Assembly: GCA_964059195.1 (NCBI GenBank)
Contig: CAXKWD010000011.1
Coordinates: 33,532,066-33,596,065, forward strand
Source: Ectobius pallidus
Lineage: Eukaryota > Arthropoda > Insecta > Blattodea > Ectobiidae
DNA: 64,000 nucleotides
Direction of reading: 5' to 3'
Under the pieces are notes generated by a model. The model was given only the letters and a program-made list of their open reading frames with translations. It had not been told where the DNA came from and ran no database searches. The translations under genes and the position numbers were made by a program. This document shows, piece by piece, positions 34,901 to 44,520 of the stretch; within the stretch, counting starts at the first letter, position 1; each line of letters begins with the position of its first letter.

Positions 34901-36190
34901 TTCTGAAGAGGGATTCTGTCGAGAAACCTTTTCACTTGACTGTGTGTCATTGTGTAACCATTTACTATGAAAGCCTTTTCCACATTTGCAAAATGATTTT
35001 AGCTTGCACTGATCTCTTCTGTGGTTAGGAGAGAAGCAGTTAGCACACAAGCGTTTAGATTTAATGACATTCCATCGTTGTGATACACTTAGTTCTTGGA
35101 AGTTCTTGCAATTTAATAAGTTATGATTATCATCGCAGCATGGGCACTTGTCTTCTTTTGTCGCAACATAAGAATGACGAGTGTGTTTCTCTGACTTCTT
35201 CTTCGTACTTTGCTCACCTTTGTGCTTAGATGGGCTGGACGTGTTGTTTACATCTGCCAATACTTCAAGGGAATTTGCCTTAGCTTCTAAAAACTTGATG
35301 AGGTCTTGAAGTGGTGTGAAGTTCTGAGAATCAATTCTTCCTTCCCACTCTTTTCGTACGCTCTCACAAAGGCTGTCCAAGATTAACTGCATGAGTATAA
35401 TATCTTGTAATGGTATCTCTACATGTAAAGCTTCCACAGCATATATGTTGCTTTGGAATTTGTTAAGAATACTACGAAGATCATTCACATTTTCACTCTT
35501 CATCGTTGGTAAAGAGAGTAGATTACGTACGTGAGCTGTGGCAATAATTCTTGTATTATCGTATCTGGAACATATTAGATTCCATGCTACACTGAAATTT
35601 TCACTAGTCACTGGTAGATTTTTTATCAGTGCGTGTGCCTGGCCCTTTAATGATGACAGAAGGTAATGCAATTTCTGTATCGGTTCTAAGGCTGCATTAT
35701 TGGCTACAAGACTGCCAAACGTGTCTTGGAAATGTTTGAACGTTGTTATGTCCCCAGAGAAGGTTGGAAGCTGTATGGCAGGAAGTTGTATTGGCCTATT
35801 GTTGCACTGAGAAACAGCTGAATGACAAGTATGATGTGAATTGGCACTGTTATGAGATCGCTGACTGTTCACAGAGTTTGCACTATGCACTTGCTGCTCG
35901 TGATGACATAGGATTGCACTGAGTTTAGCTTTTAACTCGAAGTAACCATTCATCATACCTTCCTTGTATTCTGCATGTTCATCCAAATCTTCTTCTGCTT
36001 CCACAAGAGATTCTATTTGTGTTTGAACAATATCAAATTTGTCCCATATTTCATTTATCTTGTCAAATTTAACTTTTAATAAGAACACATCGGTGTCTTG
36101 ATTTGCAGTTTCACAAGACTTTTGTAGAAAAGTAAGCTCTCGCTTAATAACGCCTCTACGTCTAATTAAGGCTCGTAAATCACCTTCCAT
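31928..36190 (-). CDS. BEL/Pao gag-pol polyprotein, truncated before the integrase core
   Basis: 1,420 codons without interruption, starting MEGDLRALIRRRG. A gag region of the DUF1759 type (LPAIQLPTFSGDITTFKHFQ) spans about residues 130-290. Cysteine/histidine zinc-knuckle-like clusters (CPCCDDNH, CANCFSPNHRRDQC, CKCGKGFH) lie at about 350-410. An aspartic protease with DSGS is at 480-483. The reverse transcriptase carries YVDD at 887-890. The Pao-type region (ISSIFDPLGLASP) and RNase H (FCDASEKAYGA, PRLELCGALL, WSDSTVVLSWL) follow. A zinc-binding integrase N-domain with HEHFKLLH and CLTC is complete. A TAG at 31928-31930 ends the frame just after it. Family members normally continue through an integrase core; here that part is deleted. 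Gag and pol share one frame. Confidence 0.95.
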   Translation of the reverse strand: MEGDLRALIRRRGVIKRELTFLQKSCETANQDTDVFLLKVKFDKINEIWDKFDIVQTQIESLVEAEEDLDEHAEYKEGMMNGYFELKAKLSAILCHHEQQVHSANSVNSQRSHNSANSHHTCHSAVSQCNNRPIQLPAIQLPTFSGDITTFKHFQDTFGSLVANNAALEPIQKLHYLLSSLKGQAHALIKNLPVTSENFSVAWNLICSRYDNTRIIATAHVRNLLSLPTMKSENVNDLRSILNKFQSNIYAVEALHVEIPLQDIILMQLILDSLCESVRKEWEGRIDSQNFTPLQDLIKFLEAKANSLEVLADVNNTSSPSKHKGEQSTKKKSEKHTRHSYVATKEDKCPCCDDNHNLLNCKNFQELSVSQRWNVIKSKRLCANCFSPNHRRDQCKLKSFCKCGKGFHSKWLHNDTQSSEKVSRQNPSSESSTASTATNIPASYCSIKEKASQCEILLATAVVEIEDKNGKLVKCRALLDSGSQINFITEDLARKLQLPTSAVETHIRGINGTSACGHSITINMRSRIHAFQANLNCLVLPHIVNKLPAVQIDPYKFNIPSELPLADPKFHVPGDVQLLIGANLFFQLITNERIVKPNQPVLTNTELGWIISGIVPKSAIKNKKVTFSQHNLFVTVDNVDRQLRQFWELEDFPSAVHTKEERECEEHYVENTTRATDGAFVVQLPKNQPVDSLGESRQQAIKRLGHLERKLEANPSLKEDYSKFLEEYENLGHMKKVSLPQPGEKCYYLPHHAVIKPSSTSTKTRVVFDASAKSSSGKSLNDILKLGPTIQDDLSSIVLRFRTYKYAFSADISKMYRQVRMHKEDQNLQRIVWRSSPNEPIQDYALTTVTYGTKSASFLAIRSLHQLALEEEEKYPLAAQAVRESFYVDDCLAGHNDIQEALKLQSELTDMLNCGGFPLRKWCSNHEALLESVPPSHRETQLPLALDNNENIHALGLLWHPVNDKFQIQSHPSLQTHVQGKLTKRNILSLISSIFDPLGLASPIVINAKIFMQSLWIEKLDWDETVPVHLVEKWLEICKTLATIHTLRIPRYVLTSGTVQDIQLHGFCDASEKAYGACIYIRSVNSEGETTVQLLCSKSKVSPLKKQTIPRLELCGALLLAKLYNKVLSDLKVQPLQNCLWSDSTVVLSWLKTDARKWKTFVSNRVSQIQELSETATWRHIATHENPADLVSRGISCEQLSEIDLWWHGPNWLSSPETAWPKQPQQLSVPDSSEQLANVCLVSTKEREHFLTTFSDLRRLQRVTCYMNRFIAACRHETKFHGPITAEELQQALQTCVKSAQHSSFKSEIADLKNLKETSAKSSIHTLTPFLDENGLLRVGGRIDKSHLAYDAKHQIILPSKHHLTALIVKHEHFKLLHASHQLTIASLRQAYWIPCVRRLVKSVLHKCLTCYKLKAQSAQ

Positions 36191-36500
36191 GTTGTGTGTG
36201 AAATGTGGAAATTACTTGAAATTGACAGTTGAATTCTACCACTGCTGCACGATAATATGTGAGTCAGCTGTTCACTGCTTTCTTGATGTCTTTTGAGCTG
36301 TTGTGTTTTCTGTAGTACTGAAGCACTGCCGAATAGATGATACAGAGTTTATGTACTAGAAATCGTAGCTCTTGAATACGCGGATGCCGTCGCGGTTGAG
36401 TCTGCATACAATGAACGAGATCGATAAGACGAGACAAACCATATATATGTGTGTGAATAATGAAATTGTTTCTTAGTAGTCCGGTCCGTTGAGGAACCAA

Positions 36501-37437
36501 TGTAAGGGACGGCCGGAAAATATATCCGGTCCGAGAGGGCAATGTAAGTCTTTAGGACCAATGTTAGGGTCAGGACCGTAAGGAGCAAATGTTAGGTTAA
36601 GGTACTTCTCAAATAGGAAATAAAACGTTGCTTTTAGGTTTGGAAGGGACTTCAATTGGAAGTGCATAAGATAGGAAAGATTAGCCACCTCTGAATAGCT
36701 AGTGAGGACCAGATTCGAAAGAATCAAAATGAGAGCAATAGACTGTAACCTCAGGACACTGGTATCAGGAATCCACGGACTACTTAAGGAAAACAATCGA
36801 AACGTGAAATAATCACAACTTACTAGATTCACACACAATAATTATTTAAACTAATTGAAATAGAAACACTGATACATAAGATGCAAGAGTACGTTATCAC
36901 ACGTGGTTGAAAATATTAATTTCTTGAAAACCTTGACAAATAATATCTTAAAATGCGTAGATTAACTTGCTCTTGAAGTTAATACTAAACTTTTGCATGT
37001 AGTTTAGTCGTAAAAGCTGATATAAGCACTGGAACATGTAGCGTTGGTTGCACAACTGTTGCGTAATATCAAACTTCTGTAACTCGGAGAATTCACTCTC
37101 GAATTTGATGAATTATATGTAATTATGTATGAATAATTACTGAGAGCCACAATTGCGCACAATTGTGTCTAATTCACCGCTTCCAGAGCAAGTTTAATGA
37201 AACTTGGTAGAAAAAGCGGGAATTCCTCGAGCCTACTAGATACACTGTTATCTGCGTGAGGTCTCGTTCAATACTAACTGGCGTGACGCTACACCACCAC
37301 ATATAACAAAAGAAATTAGCAAGTCATGCATGATCCCACAATGCTTTGAGGCGGGAATAAGATGACAATCAAAGCGGGACATTGCAAGCGGACAGTTTGA
37401 AACATTCTAAAGTAGAAACATGTTGCTTGCGCGAACA
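36501..37437 (-). repeat. 5' LTR of the BEL/Pao element
   Basis: The 937-bp partner of the repeat at 30523-31459. It should carry the promoter for the minus-strand element RNA. Confidence 0.95.
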
Positions 37438-37836
37438 ATATCATATTTTGCATTAAAATGATATTTTTTTTGAGAATTTACAGATATTTTAAATAATTAA
37501 CACTATATTTTAATAAAATGTATTGTAATGAAACTTGAAAAAATATACAAAATGTGTAAGTGGTAAAGTCATATTTTAAATTTTATTGGTCATATTTTAA
37601 TGTTTTTAGGTCATAAATGCATGCATATATATTATTTTTAGGTCATAGAAATCCGCCCCTTAGTTATGACATAAATTCATTTATGAAAAGGTTAAGTGTA
37701 CGGGGAACTGACTTTGCAAATTTTTACGTTATAGCTTCCTGCCTCAAGTATTTTGTTTTCTTAATGTAGGCACGGTTTCTCAGCTGCTATTTATGTGAAT
37801 TACTTTAAAAACTCAGGGAATATTTACGATATCCCT

Positions 37837-38084
37837 GTGGCTTGGTTCTAAAAGGGCTAATGTCATAAAACTTGCTTTTGAGATAATTTACATTGAAGCA
37901 TTTATAGAAGTAACATTTTCTGCTGAGAATTTCCGACATTGGCCTCTACGGTTTCTGTATTATGTATAGCAACAGACATTGGCACTTTTAGTATACGAAA
38001 GATAAAGGCTAGCCGAGCTCAATAATGCATAAATCTCATTTTTTTTCCAAGAAATTGACATTGGCCCTTTTAGAACCAAGCCAC
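37837..38084. mobile_element. Small MITE with 28-bp inverted ends
   Basis: GTGGCTTGGTTCTAAAAGGG at the left returns in reverse complement at the right, and the match continues through CCAATGTC with one mismatch. Further GACATTGGC(C/A)-CTTTTAG-like words occur inside near 37935 and 37973. About 248 bp, non-coding, 330 bp upstream of secreted gene 2. Family unknown. Confidence 0.6.
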
Positions 38085-38414
38085 AATTCTTAGTGCATGA
38101 TTTAACTCCAAGATTTTAAGAATCGCATGTTTTTATAAAAATAAACCATGAAGCAAGATGAAAAGGGCATTAAAATCTGATTTTCCTTATTTTTAGTCAT
38201 AGACTCCAAACCAACTTGTATACGTCTGAAAAAATAAGCATAGCACGTATATGTAAAACTTCCTTTACTTTCTACTTTTTTATGTAAATATTTTCGAAAA
38301 CCCCGTGTTTAGGCAGGAAGATATGGGTCTCCTTAATGTTTATTATTAACTTCCGGTACCCATCATTATAGGTTATTAATAGAGAATAAAACGATTTCTT
38401 TCTTTACAGTAATA

Positions 38415-38759
38415 ATGACATTTAAATGGATCCTGCTTATATCGATATTCGTCGTACTGATGAAGGTGAGTAAAATTAACATTACGCGATTGTTACTTGT
38501 GTTCAATGTTTTATAATCGCCATTAATGCTGTGCGTTTATTGACAGACTTCTTCTCAAGCACCGGCAGATCCTAAGCCACATATAAAAGGAGGTGGTTAC
38601 GTCATAGAATACTACTACGATTCCTCAACGGGAGATAAAGAAAAAGAAATTAAGAGCGCTGCTTTCAAAGAACTATCTAAAAAACTGGAGAGCCTTGGGA
38701 ATTTTGGTAAATTTGAAAGTGTAAACAAGCCTTTTCGTTTCAAATGGTTCAACTTTTAA
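38415..38759 (+). CDS. Small secreted charged protein, two coding exons (secreted gene 2)
   Basis: Coding exons 38415-38465 and 38547-38759 give 87 aa. Exon 1 encodes MTFKWILLISIFVVLMK, a strong signal-peptide core, and ends AAG|GTGAGT. An 81-bp intron ends TTTATTGACAG. Exon 2 starts TSSQAPADPKPHIKGGG in phase 0 and ends with TAA. The mature part has a YVIEYYYD stretch, then a Lys/Glu-rich helix-like segment (KEKEIKSAAFKELSKKLESL), and ends in an aromatic tail, FRFKWFNF. There are no cysteines. TTTCTTTACAG lies 5 nt before the ATG, implying an upstream 5' UTR intron. Each exon is too short for a simple ORF scan. I recognise no family; the exon plan matches secreted genes 1 and 3. Splicing is inferred. 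Confidence 0.7.
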
Positions 38760-38967
38760 CCAAGAAGAGGAGTGGTGCGATTTTTTTGCGAATTAGTTAT
38801 AGTGACTGTTTCATACTTTTATACATTAGTTTCAGCATGTATTTTACATTCCAATACAGGAGCTTCGTTTAACAAATTTTTGTTTCTTTAATTTGTGTCT
38901 ACGTCCATATAATGTTGTGAATGTAGTGCGAGACTGAAAGCTCTTTGAATTATAATAGAACATTTTT

Positions 38968-39396
38968 TGCTCGACCACAATAAATTAGTCTAAGTGTTTA
39001 AATTTTGAGATTTTAGATTCACTGAAAGAAACGTCCTTCGCATCAGTTGGTTGTAGTTATTGTCTTCTACGAAAGATGGCAGCTCATGTCGTCGGTCAAA
39101 TCGAAGCTTTCTTTTGATCAAATTCTGGGAACCAACAGATTTTGACAACACAAAACGAATGCGTTTTAGTATGATATTAAAATTAACCCGAACGGAATTT
39201 ATTTTATTTTAAATTCAGGTTGATTATTACCCAGTTTTAAGCTGCTACTCTGGAGGTCTCAAGATCGTTCCGTGTTCGATAATAATCGATAACACATCGA
39301 TGTCATAATGAAGATCAGTTTTGAAATGAGTATCTTATGACACTGTTACGTCACGCGTAATAAGTTTAGTCTATTAGGCTATACTATGGTCGAACA
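38968..39396. mobile_element. MITE family C, copy 2 (inverted relative to copy 1)
   Basis: Ends TGCTCGACCA and (reverse complement) TGTTCGACCATA; the body matches 28568-29001 in reverse complement, with gaps. It begins about 210 bp after the stop of secreted gene 2 and could lie in its 3' UTR. Confidence 0.65.
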
Positions 39397-40004
39397 TGCC
39401 AATCATCCCATTGCCATGGGTTGACGCAATAGGCCAGGAATTGTGGCCTTCGTGCTTAGGGTCGTTCCCAACCAGCATCTCTCCCCTTCCCGTGGTTATA
39501 TACCATACCTGAGCAACTGAGGGGAAACGTTTTAGTACCCCACCCATGCTGAGACGTATGAAACCTGCTCTTCATGTTCAGTGTCACGTCGAAACTACTT
39601 TATGCTGACGTCAAGGGCGACTGTAGTGGGAGACATTACCCCACCGCACAGTGGCACAATATGCCACAGTTGAGCACCCGTGTTCTATACATAAATTTCT
39701 ATGCTTAGTACATTATAATGTATGTCTCTCTTGTTAATTTTTCTGTCCTGACCTGTTCCTCCTCAGATAAGATACCACTCCTTACTGGCCGTGATAATCG
39801 GCTGTTTACATATTTCCCATTCCTTCCGTCTATCAATGAAATGAGAAATAGATCATCACGGTTGCCTAAGGGTAGACCTCGCTTTTTCATGGGTTTAGAG
39901 CTAATGAGTTTTCTTTCTAAACCTTTTCCTATTCATGTGTATCCGTCATCAATAATTACACTAATTACAGACTCACCAATTCCTTTTGTACGAGGAATTA
40001 TTAT
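39397..40004. other. No gene recognised
   Basis: 39400-39670 is GC-richer than its surroundings and may be a SINE-like repeat, but no clear A/B boxes were found. Overlapping short ORFs at 39705-40020 occur on both strands and are unsupported. Confidence 0.4.
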
Positions 40005-40385
40005 TTATTTATTATGTTGAGAATATAACAGGCTTATTGCCCAATTATAATATTATCTTATACTAATTACACCAGTTTTACAACACTAATAATATATATT
40101 TAATGTAATACTAAAACTATTTAAACTAATACTACAACTAAAAAAAAATACAGAAAAAAGAAACAAGAAACACATACAATATAAAAATTACACAATGAAG
40201 GGAACTGATCAAAACATAAGTAATATAATAGTTTTGGAGGAAACGAAAGACTTAAGTAAAGAATGAAATAAAGAAAATAATGACATGGAGCATATTTTAA
40301 CTATCACTTTTTAATTGTTATTATTTTAAAATTTTCAAATTTTTATCACATTTTTAAACCGCGTGTTGTTAGTATTAAATATTAA
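40005..40385 (-). repeat. LINE 3' UTR fragment, copy of 13622-13990
   Basis: The sequence from TTATTATTTATTTATTATGT through GCCCAATTATAATATTATCT to the T-rich block before 40385 parallels 13630-13990 closely. Only the untranslated 3' end is present, so this is a severely 5'-truncated copy. Confidence 0.75.
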
Positions 40386-41500
40386 ATATATGCACACAGC
40401 TGAGAGAGAAAATGTTACTAATAAACCTTACGTAAGCGATTCTATGTATGTAACTCGTTATTGGAAAGTTATACACATTTTACACCTTTTATCGATATAT
40501 CGATATAATCAAGACGATCGATAAGTGCAAAAAGCTTGTCGCCTGGCTTGTGACTGATATTGAATTTTGCTTTTATGCGTCCATTTTTTTAGGAATTTTT
40601 TGGAAACGTATTTTCTTTAATTGGTTCCCAAAGTATCAACAATGTGAATAGGTTCCCCATGTTGTCCCCCCATCAAATATCAACAATGCGAGGGTGATTC
40701 CAGTGCTGAGTGGGATGAGGTAAATATCATTGCGTATAACGCCACTATGTCCTCTAGCTTCATCTATGTTTAAATATAAATAACAAATATAAACAAGTTT
40801 CAGCGATTAAGAGAATACTGGCAGCGGAAGTACAGAATAGCCGTATTCCGTGCTGAGGAAAATTGGGGGAAATTCTTAGTGGTCAGTCATCCCAAGTTCG
40901 ATGTTCAGAAAACCATATCGATTGTCAGGTAGTGATAATATTCGATTATCAGATATTGTGGAAAGATATACTTGTTTAAAAGAGGATGTGCTCCACGAAG
41001 TTTCTGCTTCAAATATTATAATGGAGTACGACGTAAAATCTAACCACGTAATACTGCAACTTGAAATCTTCAATGCAACCAAGTTAAACAAAAAACTCTC
41101 CAGCATTTGCACGGACGTCCATTGATTTTTTTTCCTTCAGCTAATGGAAAAGGATTATTTTCAGACTCTAACGACTATTAGCATCTGTAGGCCTAAGGTA
41201 AGGAATAACATATACCGCAGCTGCTTGAGTGTAAGACAGAAATTGCCCCGATCTTTAGCTAAACTACGTCTGACAATGTATTCCTAAGACCTAAGCAAAT
41301 ATGAGCACTTTATGTTTATAAATGATCCGAAAGGAAATATGTTGTTACGTTTTCCTGTAAATCGAATTTAGAAGTTTTAAAGGGAATGAAGAGTATTTTT
41401 GTTGATTTTAGAATCAAAGCATGTTCTAAATTATTCAAACCACTTTTCACAATGGATAGTGTGACAGAGAAAATCATTACGCACCTTTGGTGGTCTTTAT
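40386..41500. other. No supported gene before the assembly gap
   Basis: ORFs at 40876-41125 occupy both strands and lack family features. Nothing here was assigned. Confidence 0.4.
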
Positions 41501-41700
41501 NNNNNNNNNNNNNNNNNNNNNNNNNNNNNNNNNNNNNNNNNNNNNNNNNNNNNNNNNNNNNNNNNNNNNNNNNNNNNNNNNNNNNNNNNNNNNNNNNNNN
41601 NNNNNNNNNNNNNNNNNNNNNNNNNNNNNNNNNNNNNNNNNNNNNNNNNNNNNNNNNNNNNNNNNNNNNNNNNNNNNNNNNNNNNNNNNNNNNNNNNNNN
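41501..41700. other. Assembly gap, 200 N
   Basis: Exactly 200 unknown bases, probably a fixed-size scaffold gap, so the true distance is unknown. Apparent ORFs running through it have no meaning. Confidence 0.98.
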
Positions 41701-42017
41701 AGGTTATTGAACGTTATTCATGCAGAAATGTTTAAAGATGAAAGTTACTAGGGGAAATGGTGCATTTTTCGCAGTTTTTCGATATTTTGAAATTTTTTCT
41801 CAACTTTGAAGCGCCATATCTCGGTACATGTTTGGTTTTAGAAAACGTGTAAATAGTGAAAATAATAGGAAATTTTATGCTCTTTAACTTTTGTAATGGA
41901 GACCGCGAAAGGAAATGCGGACGTTTGACTCGCCATGTGGGGACGATGAAAAAGAGAGCATATTAGAAAAGCAGGAATTGAGGCGGTCAGATTGTAAAAA
42001 CATAAAATAAAAATCGT

Positions 42018-42250
42018 TAGCACTATTTAAAACGCTTTTCATCCCCCGTGATTTAATTACCCTTACTACATCCGGTGACGAGTACAGGTTATGAAGCTTG
42101 TCGGTTTGCAGTTTTCTCCAGTCCCCATTTTCATCTCTCTTAGGCCCAAGTATTTTCCTAATCCCCCTGTTTTCGAACACACTCAGATTATGTAAGGGGG
42201 TCATGTCTCACATCCATATAATACAACCGGCAATATAATTGTCTTATAAA
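42018..42250 (-). pseudogene. LINE C-terminal remnant (R1/RTE-like)
   Basis: The minus strand reads KTIILPVVLYGCET, a stop, then LSVFENRGIRKILGPKRDEN and WRKLQTDKLHNLYSSPDVVR, then VIKSRGMKSV. This is the well-known LINE pattern YGCETW...VFENRVLRKIFGPKRDE...ELHNLYSSP. The copy has a stop and is cut off on both sides. Confidence 0.75.
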
Positions 42251-42342
42251 TTTTTATTTTTAGATTTCTGGACAGAAGACGAGAAAATAAAAGTTCCCGA
42301 ACTGCATAAAACAAGCATTTTCTGATTTCAGTTGACACTTAA

Positions 42343-44003
42343 CTTCTGCCTTAATTGATAAATTTCATCTTGGTTCTTTGAGGGAAATATTAGATGTATA
42401 AAGAAGTTTTTAGTCTTATACCCTCAAAATAAAATACTAAGATATATGAACAACACAGGAAAGAGGGGACAACCTTTTACAATATAAATTGTTATAATAT
42501 AATTTGTAAATTATAAATCAATAATATTTTATTAGTTGATTCTTACATTGTATGATATATGGCAACTTGTAATTAAAGTTAGCAAGATAAAATTCTAAGA
42601 TTAATATTGGATTGGCTATACATAAAACATCTATATCATATAGTCAAGAGTTAAAATTTTTTTTGATCAACTTATATATTCAAGCGATTACATATGTGCA
42701 TAGTCCATATAGTTGAATTAATATATGAGATCAATATATAGGATCAACTTTGGATTGTTATAGCTGTTACATTAATGGTTATAATGGTTAATAAAATAAG
42801 TAGCAAGAGTAATTCTTGCATGTCATAATGTTAAAATGTCACATTTAAAATTAAAATTTATAAATATCTTGAAATTGTGATTAAAAGAAGAGCTTACAAG
42901 CATATACTTGTGCGTGACTATTATAATTATATTCTATGATTTTGTAATTAATACTTGAATGTCCAGATTCTCGTAATTATTGTTCACATATATACATGTA
43001 TACAAAAGCTTGATGCTTCGTGATGATAGATTATTATAAGGTTGTTAAGGTTGTCCTCATTAAAATTGTGTTGTAGATGGTAGTTGTTTTTCTTAGTAGT
43101 TAGATATGTACATTTCGGTACAGTATATGTACCATCTTCAGTCTGTAAGCTTAGTAGCTATCTGATGAAAGTTGGACTAGTACTACCCCAACTTTCTAGT
43201 ACTACTAGTAGTACTAGTCCAACTTTCATCAGATAGCTACTAAGCTTACAGACTGAAGATGGTACATATACTGTACCGAAATGTACATATCTAACTACTA
43301 AGAAAAACAACTACCATCTACAACACAATTTTAATGAGGACAACCTTAACAACCTTATAATAATCTATCATCACGAAGCATCAAGCTTTTGTATACATGT
43401 ATATATGTGAACAATAATTACGAGAATCTGGACATTCAAGTATTAATTACAAAATCATAGAATATAATTATAATAGTCACGCACAAGTATATGCTTGTAA
43501 GCTCTTCTTTTAATCACAATTTCAAGATATTTATAAATTTTAATTTTAAATGTGACATTTTAACATTATGACATGCAAGAATTACTCTTGCTACTTATTT
43601 TATTAACCATTATAACCATTAATGTAACAGCTATAACAATCCAAAGTTGATCCTATATATTGATCTCATATATTAATTCAACTATATGGACTATGCACAT
43701 ATGTAATCGCTTGAATATATAAGTTGATCAAAAAAAATTTTAACTCTTGACTATATGATATAGATGTTTTATGTATAGCCAATCCAATATTAATCTTAGA
43801 ATTTTATCTTGCTAACTTTAATTACAAGTTGCCATATATCATACAATGTAAGAATCAACTAATAAAATATTATTGATTTATAATTTACAAATTATATTAT
43901 AACAATTTATATTGTAAAAGGTTGTCCCCTCTTTCCTGTGTTGTTCATATATCTTAGTATTTTATTTTGAGGGTATAAGACTAAAAACTTCTTCTGCCTT
44001 AAT
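42343..44003. mobile_element. Giant palindromic insertion with 786-bp arms
   Basis: Arm 42401-43186 and arm 43208-43993 are reverse complements of exactly equal length, separated by a 21-bp loop. I saw no mismatch in the blocks compared. A 45-bp unpaired extension (42356-42400, TGATAAATTTCATCTTGG onwards) lies only on the left. The direct repeat CTTCTGCCTTAAT flanks it at 42343-42355 and 43991-44003, as in a retroposition target duplication. There is no ORF. Each arm has a hammerhead-like core. The structure resembles Penelope-type inverted terminal repeats with a one-sided extension. An assembly hairpin artefact is possible, but it would not produce the extension or the duplication. Confidence 0.8.
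43246..43298 (+). ncRNA. Hammerhead-ribozyme-like motif (mirrored at 43096-43148)
   Basis: CTGAAGA at 43253 fits the core CUGANGA. It is followed by one extra T, a GGTAC / GTACC hairpin, GAAA, a short self-complementary TGTACA, then an ATA cleavage-type triplet and TCT that can pair with AGA before the core. Penelope-like elements are known to carry hammerhead motifs. The extra T next to stem II is a defect or bulge. Because of the palindrome, the motif occurs on both strands. Confidence 0.4.
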
Positions 44004-44340
44004 ATTATTTTTGTCTGTAATTGATTGTCGTTACAATATTTAATTAATGGGTGACACCTTTTAGGGAGTCACTGTGCGTTGAGATCGTCTGTCACAGAAA
44101 TTTCACATAAATTACCACCACTTCATCGCTATTCTTTCCTTTTTTCTTCCCATGATTCAATATTTTTCAGCACTTAAAGGATCGGTACCTCTTAGTAATG
44201 TTAGTACCCCTTGAACTTCAGAACAGTTGTTGTTAGTGATTAATTATTTTCACTTCTATTATTCCGCTAAATCGCTATCATTTCTCAAATGGTGAACTTG
44301 CCACTTCTGTACAACGAGATAATATAACGCGATCACTTCT

Positions 44341-44480
44341 CCTCCATCTGTGTACTGCGGGTTTTCTAATCAGTTTCATCAGGCGCTAAACATACGCAAC
44401 GCCTAGCTTGAGCGACCATTTCTCCGACATCTATGTACTGCGGGTTTTCTAGTCGGCATTTGCAGGCGCTAAACATTTGT
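44341..44480 (+). repeat. Spaced direct duplication
   Basis: TGTACTGCGGGTTTTCTA followed by CAGGCGCTAAACAT occurs twice, roughly 78 bp apart (about 44350 and 44428). This is a local tandem duplication of unknown origin. Confidence 0.6.
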
Positions 44481-44520
44481 AACTCGTACACATTGTAGAC
44501 GGGATACGAAGATAAGTCAA

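Larger units (their letters stand above)
30523..37437 (-). mobile_element. BEL/Pao LTR retrotransposon, integrase-core-deleted, very young
   Basis: 6,915 bp, flanked by exact 5-bp duplications ATATC (30518-30522 and 37438-37442). LTRs are 937 bp at each end (30523-31459 and 36501-37437), with TG...CA termini on the minus strand. I found one difference between them (31112-31113 region G versus T in the other copy). On the minus strand the sequence next to the 5' LTR reads TTGGTTCCTCAACGGACC, containing a TGG-type candidate tRNA primer site. An AAAAGGGTCGGTA tract precedes the 3' LTR as the candidate polypurine primer. A single gag-pol ORF lies between. Confidence 0.95.
30333..37662. mobile_element. 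hAT-like MITE, family A copy 3, split by the BEL element
   Basis: The left part is 30333-30522 and the right part 37438-37662. Together they rebuild a ~410-bp family A MITE with TAGGGGGCGG-type ends. The 8-bp flanks ATTATAAC / GTTATGAC match at 6 of 8. Everything between belongs to the BEL/Pao insertion. Confidence 0.85.

Noticed and set aside
41386..41751. ORFs running across the N gap
   Set aside because: They exist only because unknown bases cannot contain stops.
42343..44003. Palindrome as pure assembly artefact
   Set aside because: A library hairpin artefact would not explain the one-sided 45-bp extension, the 13-bp flanking duplication or the similar structure at 50.3 kb; still worth confirming with long reads.
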